Assembly: GCA_937966555.1 (NCBI GenBank)
Contig: CALCLY010000037.1
Location: 1 to 19,918 of the forward strand
DNA length: 19,918 nt
Direction of reading: 5' to 3'
Source: CALCLY01 sp900552775
GTDB taxonomy: Bacteria; Bacillota; Clostridia; UMGS1883; UMGS1540
How positions within the stretch are numbered: position 1 is the first letter of the stretch; the number at the start of each line of letters is the position of its first letter. Under the pieces are notes generated by a model. That model was not told where the DNA came from. It did not search any database and saw only the letters and a list, made by a program, of their open reading frames with translations. The translations under genes were made by a program, and so were the position numbers. Positions 7,339 through 13,700 of the stretch are shown one piece after another.

Positions 7339-7524
7339 ATGAAAAGCACAAAAATCACGCCATTGTATGAGCGTCTTTCCCGTGATGACGAGCTGCAAGG
7401 CGAAAGCAACAGTATCACAAACCAAAAGAAACTGCTTGAAGATTATGCAAAGCGAAACGGCTACACCAATATAGTCCATTTTACCGACGACGGTGTGTCG
7501 AGACTTCGTTTAGTTGAGGTGTGA
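7339..7524 (+). pseudogene. N-terminal fragment of a large serine recombinase
   Basis: The only apparent protein-coding feature on the plus strand starts at the ATG at 7339, nine bases after AAAGGAG. Its 61 codons read TPLYERLSRDDELQGESNS, ITNQKKLLEDYAKRNGY and FTDDGVS, the start of a TnpX/TndX-type large serine recombinase. The catalytic serine is expected in the LSRDD segment and is present. After DDGVS the match stops and seven unrelated residues (RLRLVEV) lead to a stop. An intact enzyme has about 500-600 residues, so the rest of the resolvase domain and all DNA-binding domains are missing. It is probably the scar of an element that was deleted or rearranged with a breakpoint near 7498. 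It should be inactive. Confidence 0.85.
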
Positions 7525-7567
7525 TAGCGTAACCATTTTTGTGATGATTACCTATCACACTATTTTT
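7519..7567 (+). terminator. Stem-loop overlapping the end of the recombinase fragment
   Basis: GTGTGATAG (7519-7527) pairs with CTATCACAC (7552-7560), and GTAA/TTAC extends the stem past one bulged C. The next bases are TATTTTTA. The hairpin begins inside the last codons of the recombinase fragment. It could be a terminator brought in at the junction or an element-end palindrome. Confidence 0.5.
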
Positions 7568-7638
7568 ATGTTGTTTCACATTGCTAAGTATAATCAGATT
7601 GCCCTGTTAAAATTCTTCATGTTTCGAGAAGTTTCTAT

Positions 7639-7682
7639 AAAAAACTTACCACTAGCGAAAAATAACGATAATGGTAAGTTTT
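7639..7682 (-). terminator. Intrinsic terminator of the M28 peptidase gene
   Basis: On the minus strand an 11-bp stem (AAAACTTACCA from 7682-7672 with TGGTAAGTTTT from 7651-7641) closes a 20-base loop and runs into further T. It lies 25 bp after the M28 peptidase stop codon. Confidence 0.8.
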
Positions 7683-7706
7683 GTTAATGGCTTTCTTGAA
7701 ATTATT

Positions 7707-10025
7707 TTAGTGGTAATCATAAATCCTAACCATAGTTAAGATAGCCTGCTCTACAGTATATGTGTCTTGCGGTGCAAACAAATCATCTCCGACACCGTTC
7801 ATAATGCCTATAAACTGCATATGATAAACGCCGCTTTTTGCCCATTCGGATATTGCTTCATCATCATGAAAGCGGAAGTCATAAACATCATTACCCGAAA
7901 TATCCACGTACTTACAAATTCTATCAAGTATAGTCGCCGCTTCCTCACGGGTTATAAAGTCATGAGGCGCAAAGATTCCTTTTGCCTTTCCATTTATAAT
8001 ACCCTGCTTATACAATGTACCAACCGACATATTATTCGTATCCTCAAATAGCATATCCTGTGCAGTATGCCATTTTAATCCGGAAATTTTTTCAAGAAGC
8101 GCAAAAGCAAGGTCGCAAAATTGTTCTCTTGTGATGTTTGTTTGATAGTTTGACTGTAACTCACTTGGTAAAATATCTGCTTTAATAGCATTTACAACAT
8201 CATTTACCGCCCATTCGGAAGGGATATCCGTACAGCCTTTTCCTCTGGCTGTTGCACGAGCAATAGAGAGGTTTTTTGATAGATTTGACTCAACGAAACA
8301 ATTCCCTTGCGAATTTAGCAGATCAATATCATCTAAATATAGATATGTACCTGTCGGAGAATAGTCCATATAATACTCTTTATCTTTTATGCTCTTTATT
8401 TTATTTTCAAATTCTTCTTCGTCAAATATGTGCTTTTCTATGCTAATAGGTTGTCCGCCGCCTATACCATCAGTAGATATACAGAGAAATACGATTGTAT
8501 TGATTTCATCATCAGATAAATATGGTTTGATTTTTGCCCAAGCCCTTTTTGCGTTGTCCGTAATAGGCAATGTGTTCGAGGGCAAATTCTTATGTTCCTC
8601 ATGAATAATTTCACCATCCTTTTCTGTTATGTGTACACTTACAGAACCAACTGCTTGTTCCATACGGACAAGCTCGCCACCATTTATGGTATATCCTTCC
8701 GCATCAGGAGCGCCTCTATACCATACAATATGAAAAGAATAAGTATTGTTACTCTTGTTAAGTATAATGCTGTATGTGTTTCCAAAAATATTGTGCCAGT
8801 CATATATAACAGTATCTGTTTCTTGAATCTCGTTTTGAGAAGGTGAACCAAATAAATTTGTCAACACTTCGTTTAACTTCTCAAATGTAATTCCGACTTG
8901 CTGCATATTTACAGAGAAATGCTCCACTCCTCCAATAACGCCTATACCCGATGATGCTGTAAGCGTAAGAATTTCAGGCATCCCAAACATTTTTACTTTG
9001 GCTTGATAGACCGCATTTGTGTCGGCAGACGGGATTTGACTTAGCTTAATACCGGTTGTCTTTTCAAATTCCGTTAGCCATCCGAAAGGAATTCTGATAT
9101 TGTTTTCAATTGTATAAACAGTATTATCAGGAATAGGTTTGGCGATTGATATATAAGATGGTGTACTCTCACTCATTATTTCAAGTGCAATGATTTGTAC
9201 TGCATTTGCAACATATGCAAGCATATTGGGGTTTATGTTCTCAATTATATCGTTTTCACAATGGTATTCATTTTGAATCGGTTTATGTGCAAAATTCAAA
9301 TCAGGGATTTGCTTCGGATAGAAAGACATATGGTCGCTTCTGCCAAAATCTCTTGATACCGCAATGTTAGTATACTTTTTGTTCTTTTTCAATATATCCG
9401 ACAAGTAATTTTCATTTCCATTACTGGAGAATATGCTTACAGATCCCGCTTTTGTTGATCCAATCATATCAATATTAAGCATTCCAATTGTACGGTTTAT
9501 GTCATCCCCTAAATGACTGGCATAGTATTCCGAACCAATCAACCCCATTTCTTCCGCGTCAAAAGCAACAAAGCGAATTTCCGTATCTGTTGGTATATCG
9601 TGCAAAAGCCGTATAAGCTCCAACATAACCGATATACCGGAAGCATTGTCATTTGCGGCAGGAATATTATTAATACCGTCATAGTGTGCACCGATGATTA
9701 AGATATCATCGGTTTTAACTTCTGTGTTTGACTTCAATGTACCAATAATATTAACCGCTACAAATTTATTTCCATTCCAATCGGTAAGATTAGTTTCAAA
9801 TTCTTGGGTCGTTACTTCTAATCCATAATCATTGAATTTGTCAATAATAAATTGTCTTGCAAGCTCTATTTCCTTATTTTCATAACCTCTTGGATTTGCG
9901 GATAATGTTTCAATCGTGGTCATCATAGAGCTTACATCAATAATATTTTCTTCTGCAAGAATCATGTAATTAGTACTTGTGAAAAGCAGCATAAGGATAA
10001 TTAATGCACTTGTAAATTTTTTCAT
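7707..10025 (-). CDS. Secreted M28-family zinc metallopeptidase with three SLH domains
   Basis: The product has 772 residues with a signal peptide of about 24 (MKKFTSALII...). The start ATG at 10025 follows AAAGGTG. Residues about 30-284 form an M28 (aminopeptidase Y/S-like) domain. All co-catalytic zinc positions are visible: His114 in GAHYDG, bridging Asp126 in ANDNASG, catalytic Glu158 and ligand Glu159 in DAEEMG, Asp186 in NIDMIG and His255 in YHCEND. The central part (about 290-590) has no domain I recognise. Three SLH domains follow at about 603-648, 656-706 and 717-772 (ITREQFCDLAFALLE, ITREEAATILDRI and the more diverged YTVEQAILTMVRI). It is predicted to be a wall-bound exopeptidase trimming peptides outside the cell. 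It is last in its transcription unit, 10 nt after the stalk-protein relic. Confidence 0.9.
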   Translation of the reverse strand: MKKFTSALIILMLLFTSTNYMILAEENIIDVSSMMTTIETLSANPRGYENKEIELARQFIIDKFNDYGLEVTTQEFETNLTDWNGNKFVAVNIIGTLKSNTEVKTDDILIIGAHYDGINNIPAANDNASGISVMLELIRLLHDIPTDTEIRFVAFDAEEMGLIGSEYYASHLGDDINRTIGMLNIDMIGSTKAGSVSIFSSNGNENYLSDILKKNKKYTNIAVSRDFGRSDHMSFYPKQIPDLNFAHKPIQNEYHCENDIIENINPNMLAYVANAVQIIALEIMSESTPSYISIAKPIPDNTVYTIENNIRIPFGWLTEFEKTTGIKLSQIPSADTNAVYQAKVKMFGMPEILTLTASSGIGVIGGVEHFSVNMQQVGITFEKLNEVLTNLFGSPSQNEIQETDTVIYDWHNIFGNTYSIILNKSNNTYSFHIVWYRGAPDAEGYTINGGELVRMEQAVGSVSVHITEKDGEIIHEEHKNLPSNTLPITDNAKRAWAKIKPYLSDDEINTIVFLCISTDGIGGGQPISIEKHIFDEEEFENKIKSIKDKEYYMDYSPTGTYLYLDDIDLLNSQGNCFVESNLSKNLSIARATARGKGCTDIPSEWAVNDVVNAIKADILPSELQSNYQTNITREQFCDLAFALLEKISGLKWHTAQDMLFEDTNNMSVGTLYKQGIINGKAKGIFAPHDFITREEAATILDRICKYVDISGNDVYDFRFHDDEAISEWAKSGVYHMQFIGIMNGVGDDLFAPQDTYTVEQAILTMVRIYDYH

Positions 10026-10035
10026 AAAATCACCT

Positions 10036-10300
10036 TTATAACAGTTTAATAATTATAAAACACTTCATCAAAAGTATAAAAGAGCTGCAACACATATGAA
10101 GATACCCTAAATAGTCGCATAGCTTTTTAAGAGGAAGCAGAGGCTGACCCTCATCGTTTGTGATATCCAAATCAATATCCGTGTATACATCATCAATGTA
10201 TAGTGATGTCAGGAAATATTCATTTTCTTTCTGCTGAAACAATACTTGTAATTGATAGCAACATCATAATTAATAAAATAATTGATAATACCCTTTTCAT
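10036..10300 (-). pseudogene. Frameshifted relic of a stalk-domain secreted protein
   Basis: An ATG at 10300 (GGAGG-type site upstream) encodes a signal peptide, MKRVLSIILLIMMLLSI to VSAE, and hits TGA at 10222-10220. One frame over, translation continues as NEYFLTSLYIDDVYTDIDLD and then DEGQPLLPLKKLCDYLGY, the first half of a copper-amine-oxidase-N-like stalk domain. It then ends in unrelated hydrophobic residues. Removing one A from the AAAA run at 10223-10226 would join the frames (SAERNEYF). The domain is also cut short after LGY, so the gene looks dead. The start region resembles the 53-bp repeats at 436 and 2097, showing it is a diverged paralogue of those genes. Confidence 0.75.
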
Positions 10301-10304
10301 AGTG

Positions 10305-10613
10305 CTACCTCCTTACTTTATTAGCAACGTAAATTCCACTCACTGCATAAAAAATAATGAGAGGAAAGCCTATAAGGTATTCCTTAAAAATCTGTCCCGT
10401 TTCCTTTAAGCCCATATACACTAGTATTCCACCAACAATTACGCCAAAGAAGCAACCCCACCATTTATTTTTGCATAATAACAACCCTGATAATATAAGC
10501 AGTATATCAATTATCCAAACAACAGGAGTTGTTTTTATCGAAGTTAGGAAAGAAAAATATACCAATATAATGGTGAATGGTATAGCAGGTAAAAAATATA
10601 TTATTTTCTTCAT
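10305..10613 (-). CDS. Integral membrane protein of unknown function, 102 residues
   Basis: I place the start at the ATG at 10613, because AAAGGAG lies seven bases upstream; a TTG two codons earlier is too close to it. The protein is almost entirely hydrophobic. Likely membrane helices are at about residues 4-23, 30-47, 50-67 and 76-95, with short charged turns (CKNKWW, LKETGQIFKE) and a basic tail (NKVRR). The ATG overlaps the TGA of the 31-codon frame upstream (ATGA), and the stop lies four bases before the stalk-protein relic, so all are probably on one message. The family is not recognised. Confidence 0.8.
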   Translation of the reverse strand: MKKIIYFLPAIPFTIILVYFSFLTSIKTTPVVWIIDILLILSGLLLCKNKWWGCFFGVIVGGILVYMGLKETGQIFKEYLIGFPLIIFYAVSGIYVANKVRR

Positions 10614-10705
10614 AGACAAGCTCCTTTAATCTTCTTTTTCAAAATAGCCAGAGTGTACGCTTTTATCCTTGCAATTATTGTGCTGTCAAATTTCCTGTAT
10701 TTCAT
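10610..10705 (-). CDS. Small basic protein or leader, 31 residues
   Basis: The ATG at 10705 follows a strong AGGAGG five bases upstream. The frame encodes MKYRKFDSTIIARIKAYTLA and then ILKKKIKGACL. It is basic and amphipathic. Its TGA overlaps the ATG of the membrane-protein gene, and its last codons contain that gene's ribosome binding site, a layout typical of translational coupling. It may be a true small protein or the truncated start of a longer gene. The family is not recognised. Confidence 0.55.
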   Translation of the reverse strand: MKYRKFDSTIIARIKAYTLAILKKKIKGACL

Positions 10706-10720
10706 ATGTCCTCCTGCTTA

Positions 10721-10754
10721 TTTTAATCTTGAAACCGATGCCACCAGATTAAAA
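10721..10754. repeat. 9-bp inverted repeat between the flavoprotein and small-protein genes
   Basis: TTTTAATCT (10721-10729) and AGATTAAAA (10746-10754) flank 16 bases and overlap the PNPOx-like gene's stop codon. There is no long T tract on either strand, so it may be an mRNA processing or stability hairpin rather than a terminator. Confidence 0.5.
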
Positions 10755-11141
10755 CTCCACTGTTTCCTCCGGCTTTGTAAATGACGAAAATACTGCTTTT
10801 GCATTCTTAAAATAGAACACCTGTGTGTTTCCGTCATCGGGATCATAAAGCGCTTTAAGCTCCGGATATGCTTCAAGCATTGAAACTCTTGCCTCTCTGC
10901 GGTCGTCCTCAATAAGCTCGCCCGATACTCTGAGCCAGTCTTCGCCGTTCGTTGCACATATCTCTACATTCGGATTTTTCTTTATCTGCTCTGACACTGC
11001 TTTTTTCTTACCTGTCTGAATATAGAGCTTGCCTTCAAAAATATGAACCGTTCCGAAAGGACGTACCTTTGGTTTATCGCCGTCAACCGTTGCCAAATAA
11101 TAAGTTTTTGCATCTTTCAAAAATTTACATACTCTTTCCAT
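10749..11141 (-). CDS. Pyridoxamine 5'-phosphate oxidase-like FMN-binding split-barrel protein
   Basis: This is a 130-residue cytoplasmic protein starting at the ATG at 11141 behind AAGGAG. It has the order of motifs of small PNPOx-like proteins: CKFLKDAKTYYLATVDGDKP at the start, VRPFGTVHIFEGKLYIQTGKKKAV (FMN phosphate contacts), NPNVEICATNGEDWLRVSGE and a C-terminal VFYFKNAKAVFSSF strand. Members of this family bind FMN or F420 and often act as quinone, nitro-compound or heme-related reductases; true PdxH is longer. The XRE regulator ends 28 nt upstream, so this gene is probably its target and operon partner. The substrate cannot be inferred. Confidence 0.85.
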   Translation of the reverse strand: MERVCKFLKDAKTYYLATVDGDKPKVRPFGTVHIFEGKLYIQTGKKKAVSEQIKKNPNVEICATNGEDWLRVSGELIEDDRREARVSMLEAYPELKALYDPDDGNTQVFYFKNAKAVFSSFTKPEETVEF

Positions 11142-11169
11142 AATCGTTATCTCCTTTTTTCAAATAAAT

Positions 11170-11367
11170 TTATTCCGTAATTTCCATTATGTCTTCAATG
11201 CGGCAGTCAAGTGCCTTGCATATTTTCACAAGTACCGTCAATGCCACAATTTCGTTTTTATTTAGTTTTGTCAATGTTGTTGACGATATTCCTGCAAGCT
11301 CCATCAAATCATGCTTGCGGATTTTCTTCTGTTCAAGAGTTTTCCACAGTCTTTGATATGTTACCAC
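11170..11367 (-). CDS. XRE/Cro-type helix-turn-helix regulator, 65 residues
   Basis: I chose the GTG at 11367 as start because GGAGG ends eight bases upstream; an ATG between them opens a frame that stops after three codons. The protein is a single HTH_3 domain: YQRLWKTLEQKKIRKHDLME, then LAGISSTTLTKLNKNE as the helix-turn-helix, then LVKICKALDCRIEDIMEITE. Such minimal proteins are Cro/YozG-like repressors. A palindrome overlapping the -10 of its own promoter suggests autoregulation of this gene and the flavoprotein gene after it. Confidence 0.88.
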   Translation of the reverse strand: MVTYQRLWKTLEQKKIRKHDLMELAGISSTTLTKLNKNEIVALTVLVKICKALDCRIEDIMEITE

Positions 11368-11388
11368 AGCATAAGCCTCCGAAATTTG

Positions 11389-11425
11389 ATATGTTTATTT
11401 TAACATATTTCGACGCAAAAATCAA
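11389..11425 (-). promoter_or_regulatory. Promoter with overlapping palindromic operator for the XRE gene
   Basis: On the minus strand TTGATT (11425-11420) and TAAAAT (11402-11397) are 17 bp apart. The -10 lies inside the inverted repeat ATATGTT-N6-AACATAT (11389-11395/11402-11408), a likely repressor site. Confidence 0.6.
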
Positions 11426-11440
11426 GACTTCGCTTGATTT
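11419..11440. repeat. 8-bp hairpin AAATCAAG/CTTGATTT
   Basis: The arms at 11419-11426 and 11433-11440 flank ACTTCG. On the minus strand the hairpin is followed by a short run of T, so it could be a weak terminator in front of the XRE promoter. Its arm also contains the promoter's -35. Confidence 0.45.
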
Positions 11441-11464
11441 CTATGCAAATTCTCCTCTTTGCAC

Positions 11465-11494
11465 AAAAAAGCAACCGGGGATTTTACTCCCCGG
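11465..11494 (-). terminator. Strong intrinsic terminator after the DUF3560 gene
   Basis: On the minus strand CCGGGGA (11494-11488) pairs with TCCCCGG (11481-11475) around a six-base loop, followed by TTGC and six T (11470-11465). It closes transcription from the mobile-element side. Confidence 0.88.
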
Positions 11495-11558
11495 CATATT
11501 CTTTTTCGCTCCGTTTTATACTATTTGGGATATTGGGAAAATAATGAGTTATACTCGG

Positions 11559-12389
11559 TTACATATCAAGAGTCGGTCCCTCATCAATATCCTGTTCTTC
11601 CGATTGATTTATTTCGTCAAGCTTTTCAAGGACTTTCTTTGCGGCATAAATGCCGTTTGAATTAAGCTGCCTTTGCCACGCGTTATTATTGTACCTCGAA
11701 AAATGGAATCCCCACGACTTTAACACACCTCTTGTTTCCTCGTCCGGCTTTCCGTCAAAGAAAAACTGAATGCGGTTTATCTCCTTATTCACAATTACCT
11801 TTCCCGTTTCAAACTCAACAGGTTCAAAATCAAGTTCCCGCAGTTTTTCCAACTCATTAATTCTCAGCTTTATGCTCCGTATATTCTGATTGTTATTCGT
11901 GAGCGTATAGGTCGGAAACGGTCTGTCTTCATAGTTTTTCTTTGCTGCATTGTCAAGTTTTTCGGCACTTTCATCACTTATACCGTCACAGCCAATGCAA
12001 GTTCTGTTTTTCTTGTAATACTTATTTATACCCTTCATTTTTTCCTGACTTTCTTCAAGACCGAGGAGCTTATCTTTAAGTTTTTGTATTGCTTCGGGAT
12101 CATCAGACGATATTGCCGTGTTATTTTCTGCCGCCTCTGCCTTTGCCCTTAATTCATCAGCTTTGCTCTGTTCACGAAACGCCGATTCAAACTTATCGTC
12201 TATGCGTTTACGATAATTTCTGTCGGATCGCTCCGAATGATGTCCAACAATTATCGGCTGCCCGAAAGGAATTGCCTTTGACATTTTTCTTGCCGAATCG
12301 TATGTATCTGACGCTCTTTTTTCGGCTCTGTCAGCAGCCTCGTTGAGCCTGTCGATTCTTGCCTGTCTTTTTTCTTCGTATTTATTCAT
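11559..12389 (-). CDS. DUF3560 domain protein of conjugative elements
   Basis: The product has 276 residues, starting at the ATG at 12389 behind AAAAGGAG. The N-terminal 120 residues are highly charged and helical and contain the DUF3560 hallmark FGQPIIVGHHSERSDRNYRK (about 42-61). A Lys/Glu-rich coiled region follows, with a short Cys-x-x-Cys (CIGC). The C-terminal part ends in LKSWGFHFSRYNNNAWQRQL, which resembles the C-terminal element often seen with DUF3560 in clostridial conjugative elements. The role is unknown; the family travels with conjugation, antirestriction and plasmid-maintenance genes. It has a strong terminator downstream and now lies just beyond the left end of the RIT element, which separates it from the relaxase-like relic. 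Confidence 0.88.
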   Translation of the reverse strand: MNKYEEKRQARIDRLNEAADRAEKRASDTYDSARKMSKAIPFGQPIIVGHHSERSDRNYRKRIDDKFESAFREQSKADELRAKAEAAENNTAISSDDPEAIQKLKDKLLGLEESQEKMKGINKYYKKNRTCIGCDGISDESAEKLDNAAKKNYEDRPFPTYTLTNNNQNIRSIKLRINELEKLRELDFEPVEFETGKVIVNKEINRIQFFFDGKPDEETRGVLKSWGFHFSRYNNNAWQRQLNSNGIYAAKKVLEKLDEINQSEEQDIDEGPTLDM

Positions 12390-12575
12390 AATATCCAGTC
12401 TCCTTTTGCATATATAATATTTCTATTGCAATATCCCCTATTCAGGTTTTAGTCTTCTTGTAAGTTCACGATGAACCCAACCTCGGTTCACGAGATAAAC
12501 AGACCGGTTGCGTTTTCGGAATTTATGCGATTTATTCACCCATCTTATATAGATTATGTGTATCTCAACATAATC
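12390..12575 (-). other. Gene remnant between the DUF3560 gene and the RIT element
   Basis: No start codon with a ribosome binding site is visible here. A minus-strand frame is open from the RIT boundary to a TAG at 12440-12438. It encodes a basic tail, IRWVNKSHKFRKRNRSVYL then VNRGWVHRELTRRLKPE, which could be the C-terminus of a gene lost or cut by element insertion. I cannot assign it. The stretch also holds the palindrome at 12551-12576. Confidence 0.35.
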
Positions 12576-12576
12576 T
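12551..12576. repeat. 9-bp palindrome abutting the RIT left end
   Basis: AGATTATGT (12551-12559) and ACATAATCT (12568-12576) flank eight bases. The right arm contains CTCAACATAAT, the same core as the inner arm of the RIT terminal repeat, and its last base is the first base of the element. It may be the insertion target or an extra recombinase site. Confidence 0.6.
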
Positions 12577-12666
12577 ATATTATCTAAGCTAAAATATTAT
12601 GTTGAGCAGAAATAGACAACGCCTTATAATACTTGATTTGTCTATTTTCTTTCTCAACATAATATT
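12576..12666. repeat. RIT left terminal inverted repeat (91 bp, internally palindromic)
   Basis: This is the exact reverse complement of 15934-16024. With one mismatch the match extends outward to 12571. Within it AATATTATGTTGAG (12593-12606) pairs with CTCAACATAATATT (12653-12666), and AAATAGACA (12610-12618) pairs with TGTCTATTT (12639-12647), around a 20-bp centre that holds TATAAT. Four recombinase half-sites per end are plausible. Confidence 0.95.
12602..12630 (+). promoter_or_regulatory. Inward promoter in the RIT left end, antisense to ritC
   Basis: TTGAGC (12602-12607), 17 bp, TATAAT (12625-12630). It is the mirror copy of the rit promoter and points into the element against ritC. 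Confidence 0.55.
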
Positions 12667-12677
12667 TTCTATAAAAT

Positions 12678-13700
12678 CTATCTACCTAAATTTTGGAGCC
12701 ATTCCAAAAGGTTTTTGTTTTCCAACCATATAGGTAGAACAGGCGTTTCCGTTTTTCCCAAGGTGTTTAAAGCAGATATCTTCATTGACATATCGGCATG
12801 TGCATATATCTGGGTGGTTTCAATACTTACATGTCCTAAAATGTCTCGAATATATATTATATCAACTCCGGCCTGCAACATATGCATTGCTTTCGAGTGT
12901 CGCAACACATGTGGTGTAACATGTGTTTTGAACAGAGGATCTTCCTCTTGAGCCATTTTGCAATATTTATCTAATATATACATCACTCCAAAACGTGTAA
13001 GTTTGTTTTTGTTTCGGTTTGTGAAAACCGGATAACATTTAGCGGATTCGTCTAATAAATGATTCTCTTTTAAATATATGTGTAAATTGTTAGCGGTGTT
13101 TTTTAGTAAGGGAACATCCCTTGTTTTTCTTCCTTTGCCAAGTAGTCGTACAAATTCGGGAGATTCAAAACGAATATCGCTCGGTGTCAAATCTATGATT
13201 TCCTGTACCCTTGCACCTGTATCATACATTAAACTGAGTAAAGCTAAATCTCGTCTGCCATGTTTGGATTGAACATCAGGTTGTTTTAGAATAAGTTTAA
13301 TTTCATCCTTTGTAAGGTAATTAATACTTTTTGTAGTATGTTTCTTCGCAGGAATATTTAATACTTTCTTGCACAACAAGATATTTTCGGGAGATTCTGC
13401 TTGAACATATTTAAAAAATGAGCGTAAAGCCATAAGCCGTTGATTACGTGTGTTAGTACAAGATAGGCGTTCTTTCTCTATGTATTCCAGAAAATCAAAA
13501 ATAATCTCTTGATTTACTGATTTGAAGGAGATTTTTTCGACGGGAATACCTTTTTGGTCACGGCAATATTTTAAAAACAACTTAAATGTGTCGCAGTATG
13601 ATGCTATTGTATTTTTACTAACATTTTTATAATTGGGCAGATATGAAGTCAAGTACTCAGAAAGAAATTCTGGGAAATCTTTTTTAACCAAGATAATCAC
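12678..13700 (-). CDS. ritC: RIT tyrosine recombinase RitC
   Basis: This is the third recombinase of the trio, about 340 residues. An N-terminal SAM-like core-binding domain (about 10-105; NTIASYCDTFKLFLKYCRDQK, TRNQRLMALRSFFKYVQ) precedes the catalytic domain. The active-site set is complete: Arg164 in TGARVQE, Lys189 in GKGRKTRDVPL, His264 and Arg267 in HVLRHS, His290 in LGH and the nucleophile Tyr299 in TTQIYAH. The start is either the GTG at 13700, inside the end of ritB (17-nt overlap), or a TTG at 13691 behind AGGTGA. Either way translation is coupled to ritB. A C-terminal tail after the tyrosine helix (TETPVLPIWLENKNLLEWL) is typical of family-specific trans-docking regions. It acts on DNA with RitA and RitB to move the element. 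Confidence 0.88.
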   Translation of the reverse strand: MIILVKKDFPEFLSEYLTSYLPNYKNVSKNTIASYCDTFKLFLKYCRDQKGIPVEKISFKSVNQEIIFDFLEYIEKERLSCTNTRNQRLMALRSFFKYVQAESPENILLCKKVLNIPAKKHTTKSINYLTKDEIKLILKQPDVQSKHGRRDLALLSLMYDTGARVQEIIDLTPSDIRFESPEFVRLLGKGRKTRDVPLLKNTANNLHIYLKENHLLDESAKCYPVFTNRNKNKLTRFGVMYILDKYCKMAQEEDPLFKTHVTPHVLRHSKAMHMLQAGVDIIYIRDILGHVSIETTQIYAHADMSMKISALNTLGKTETPVLPIWLENKNLLEWLQNLGR

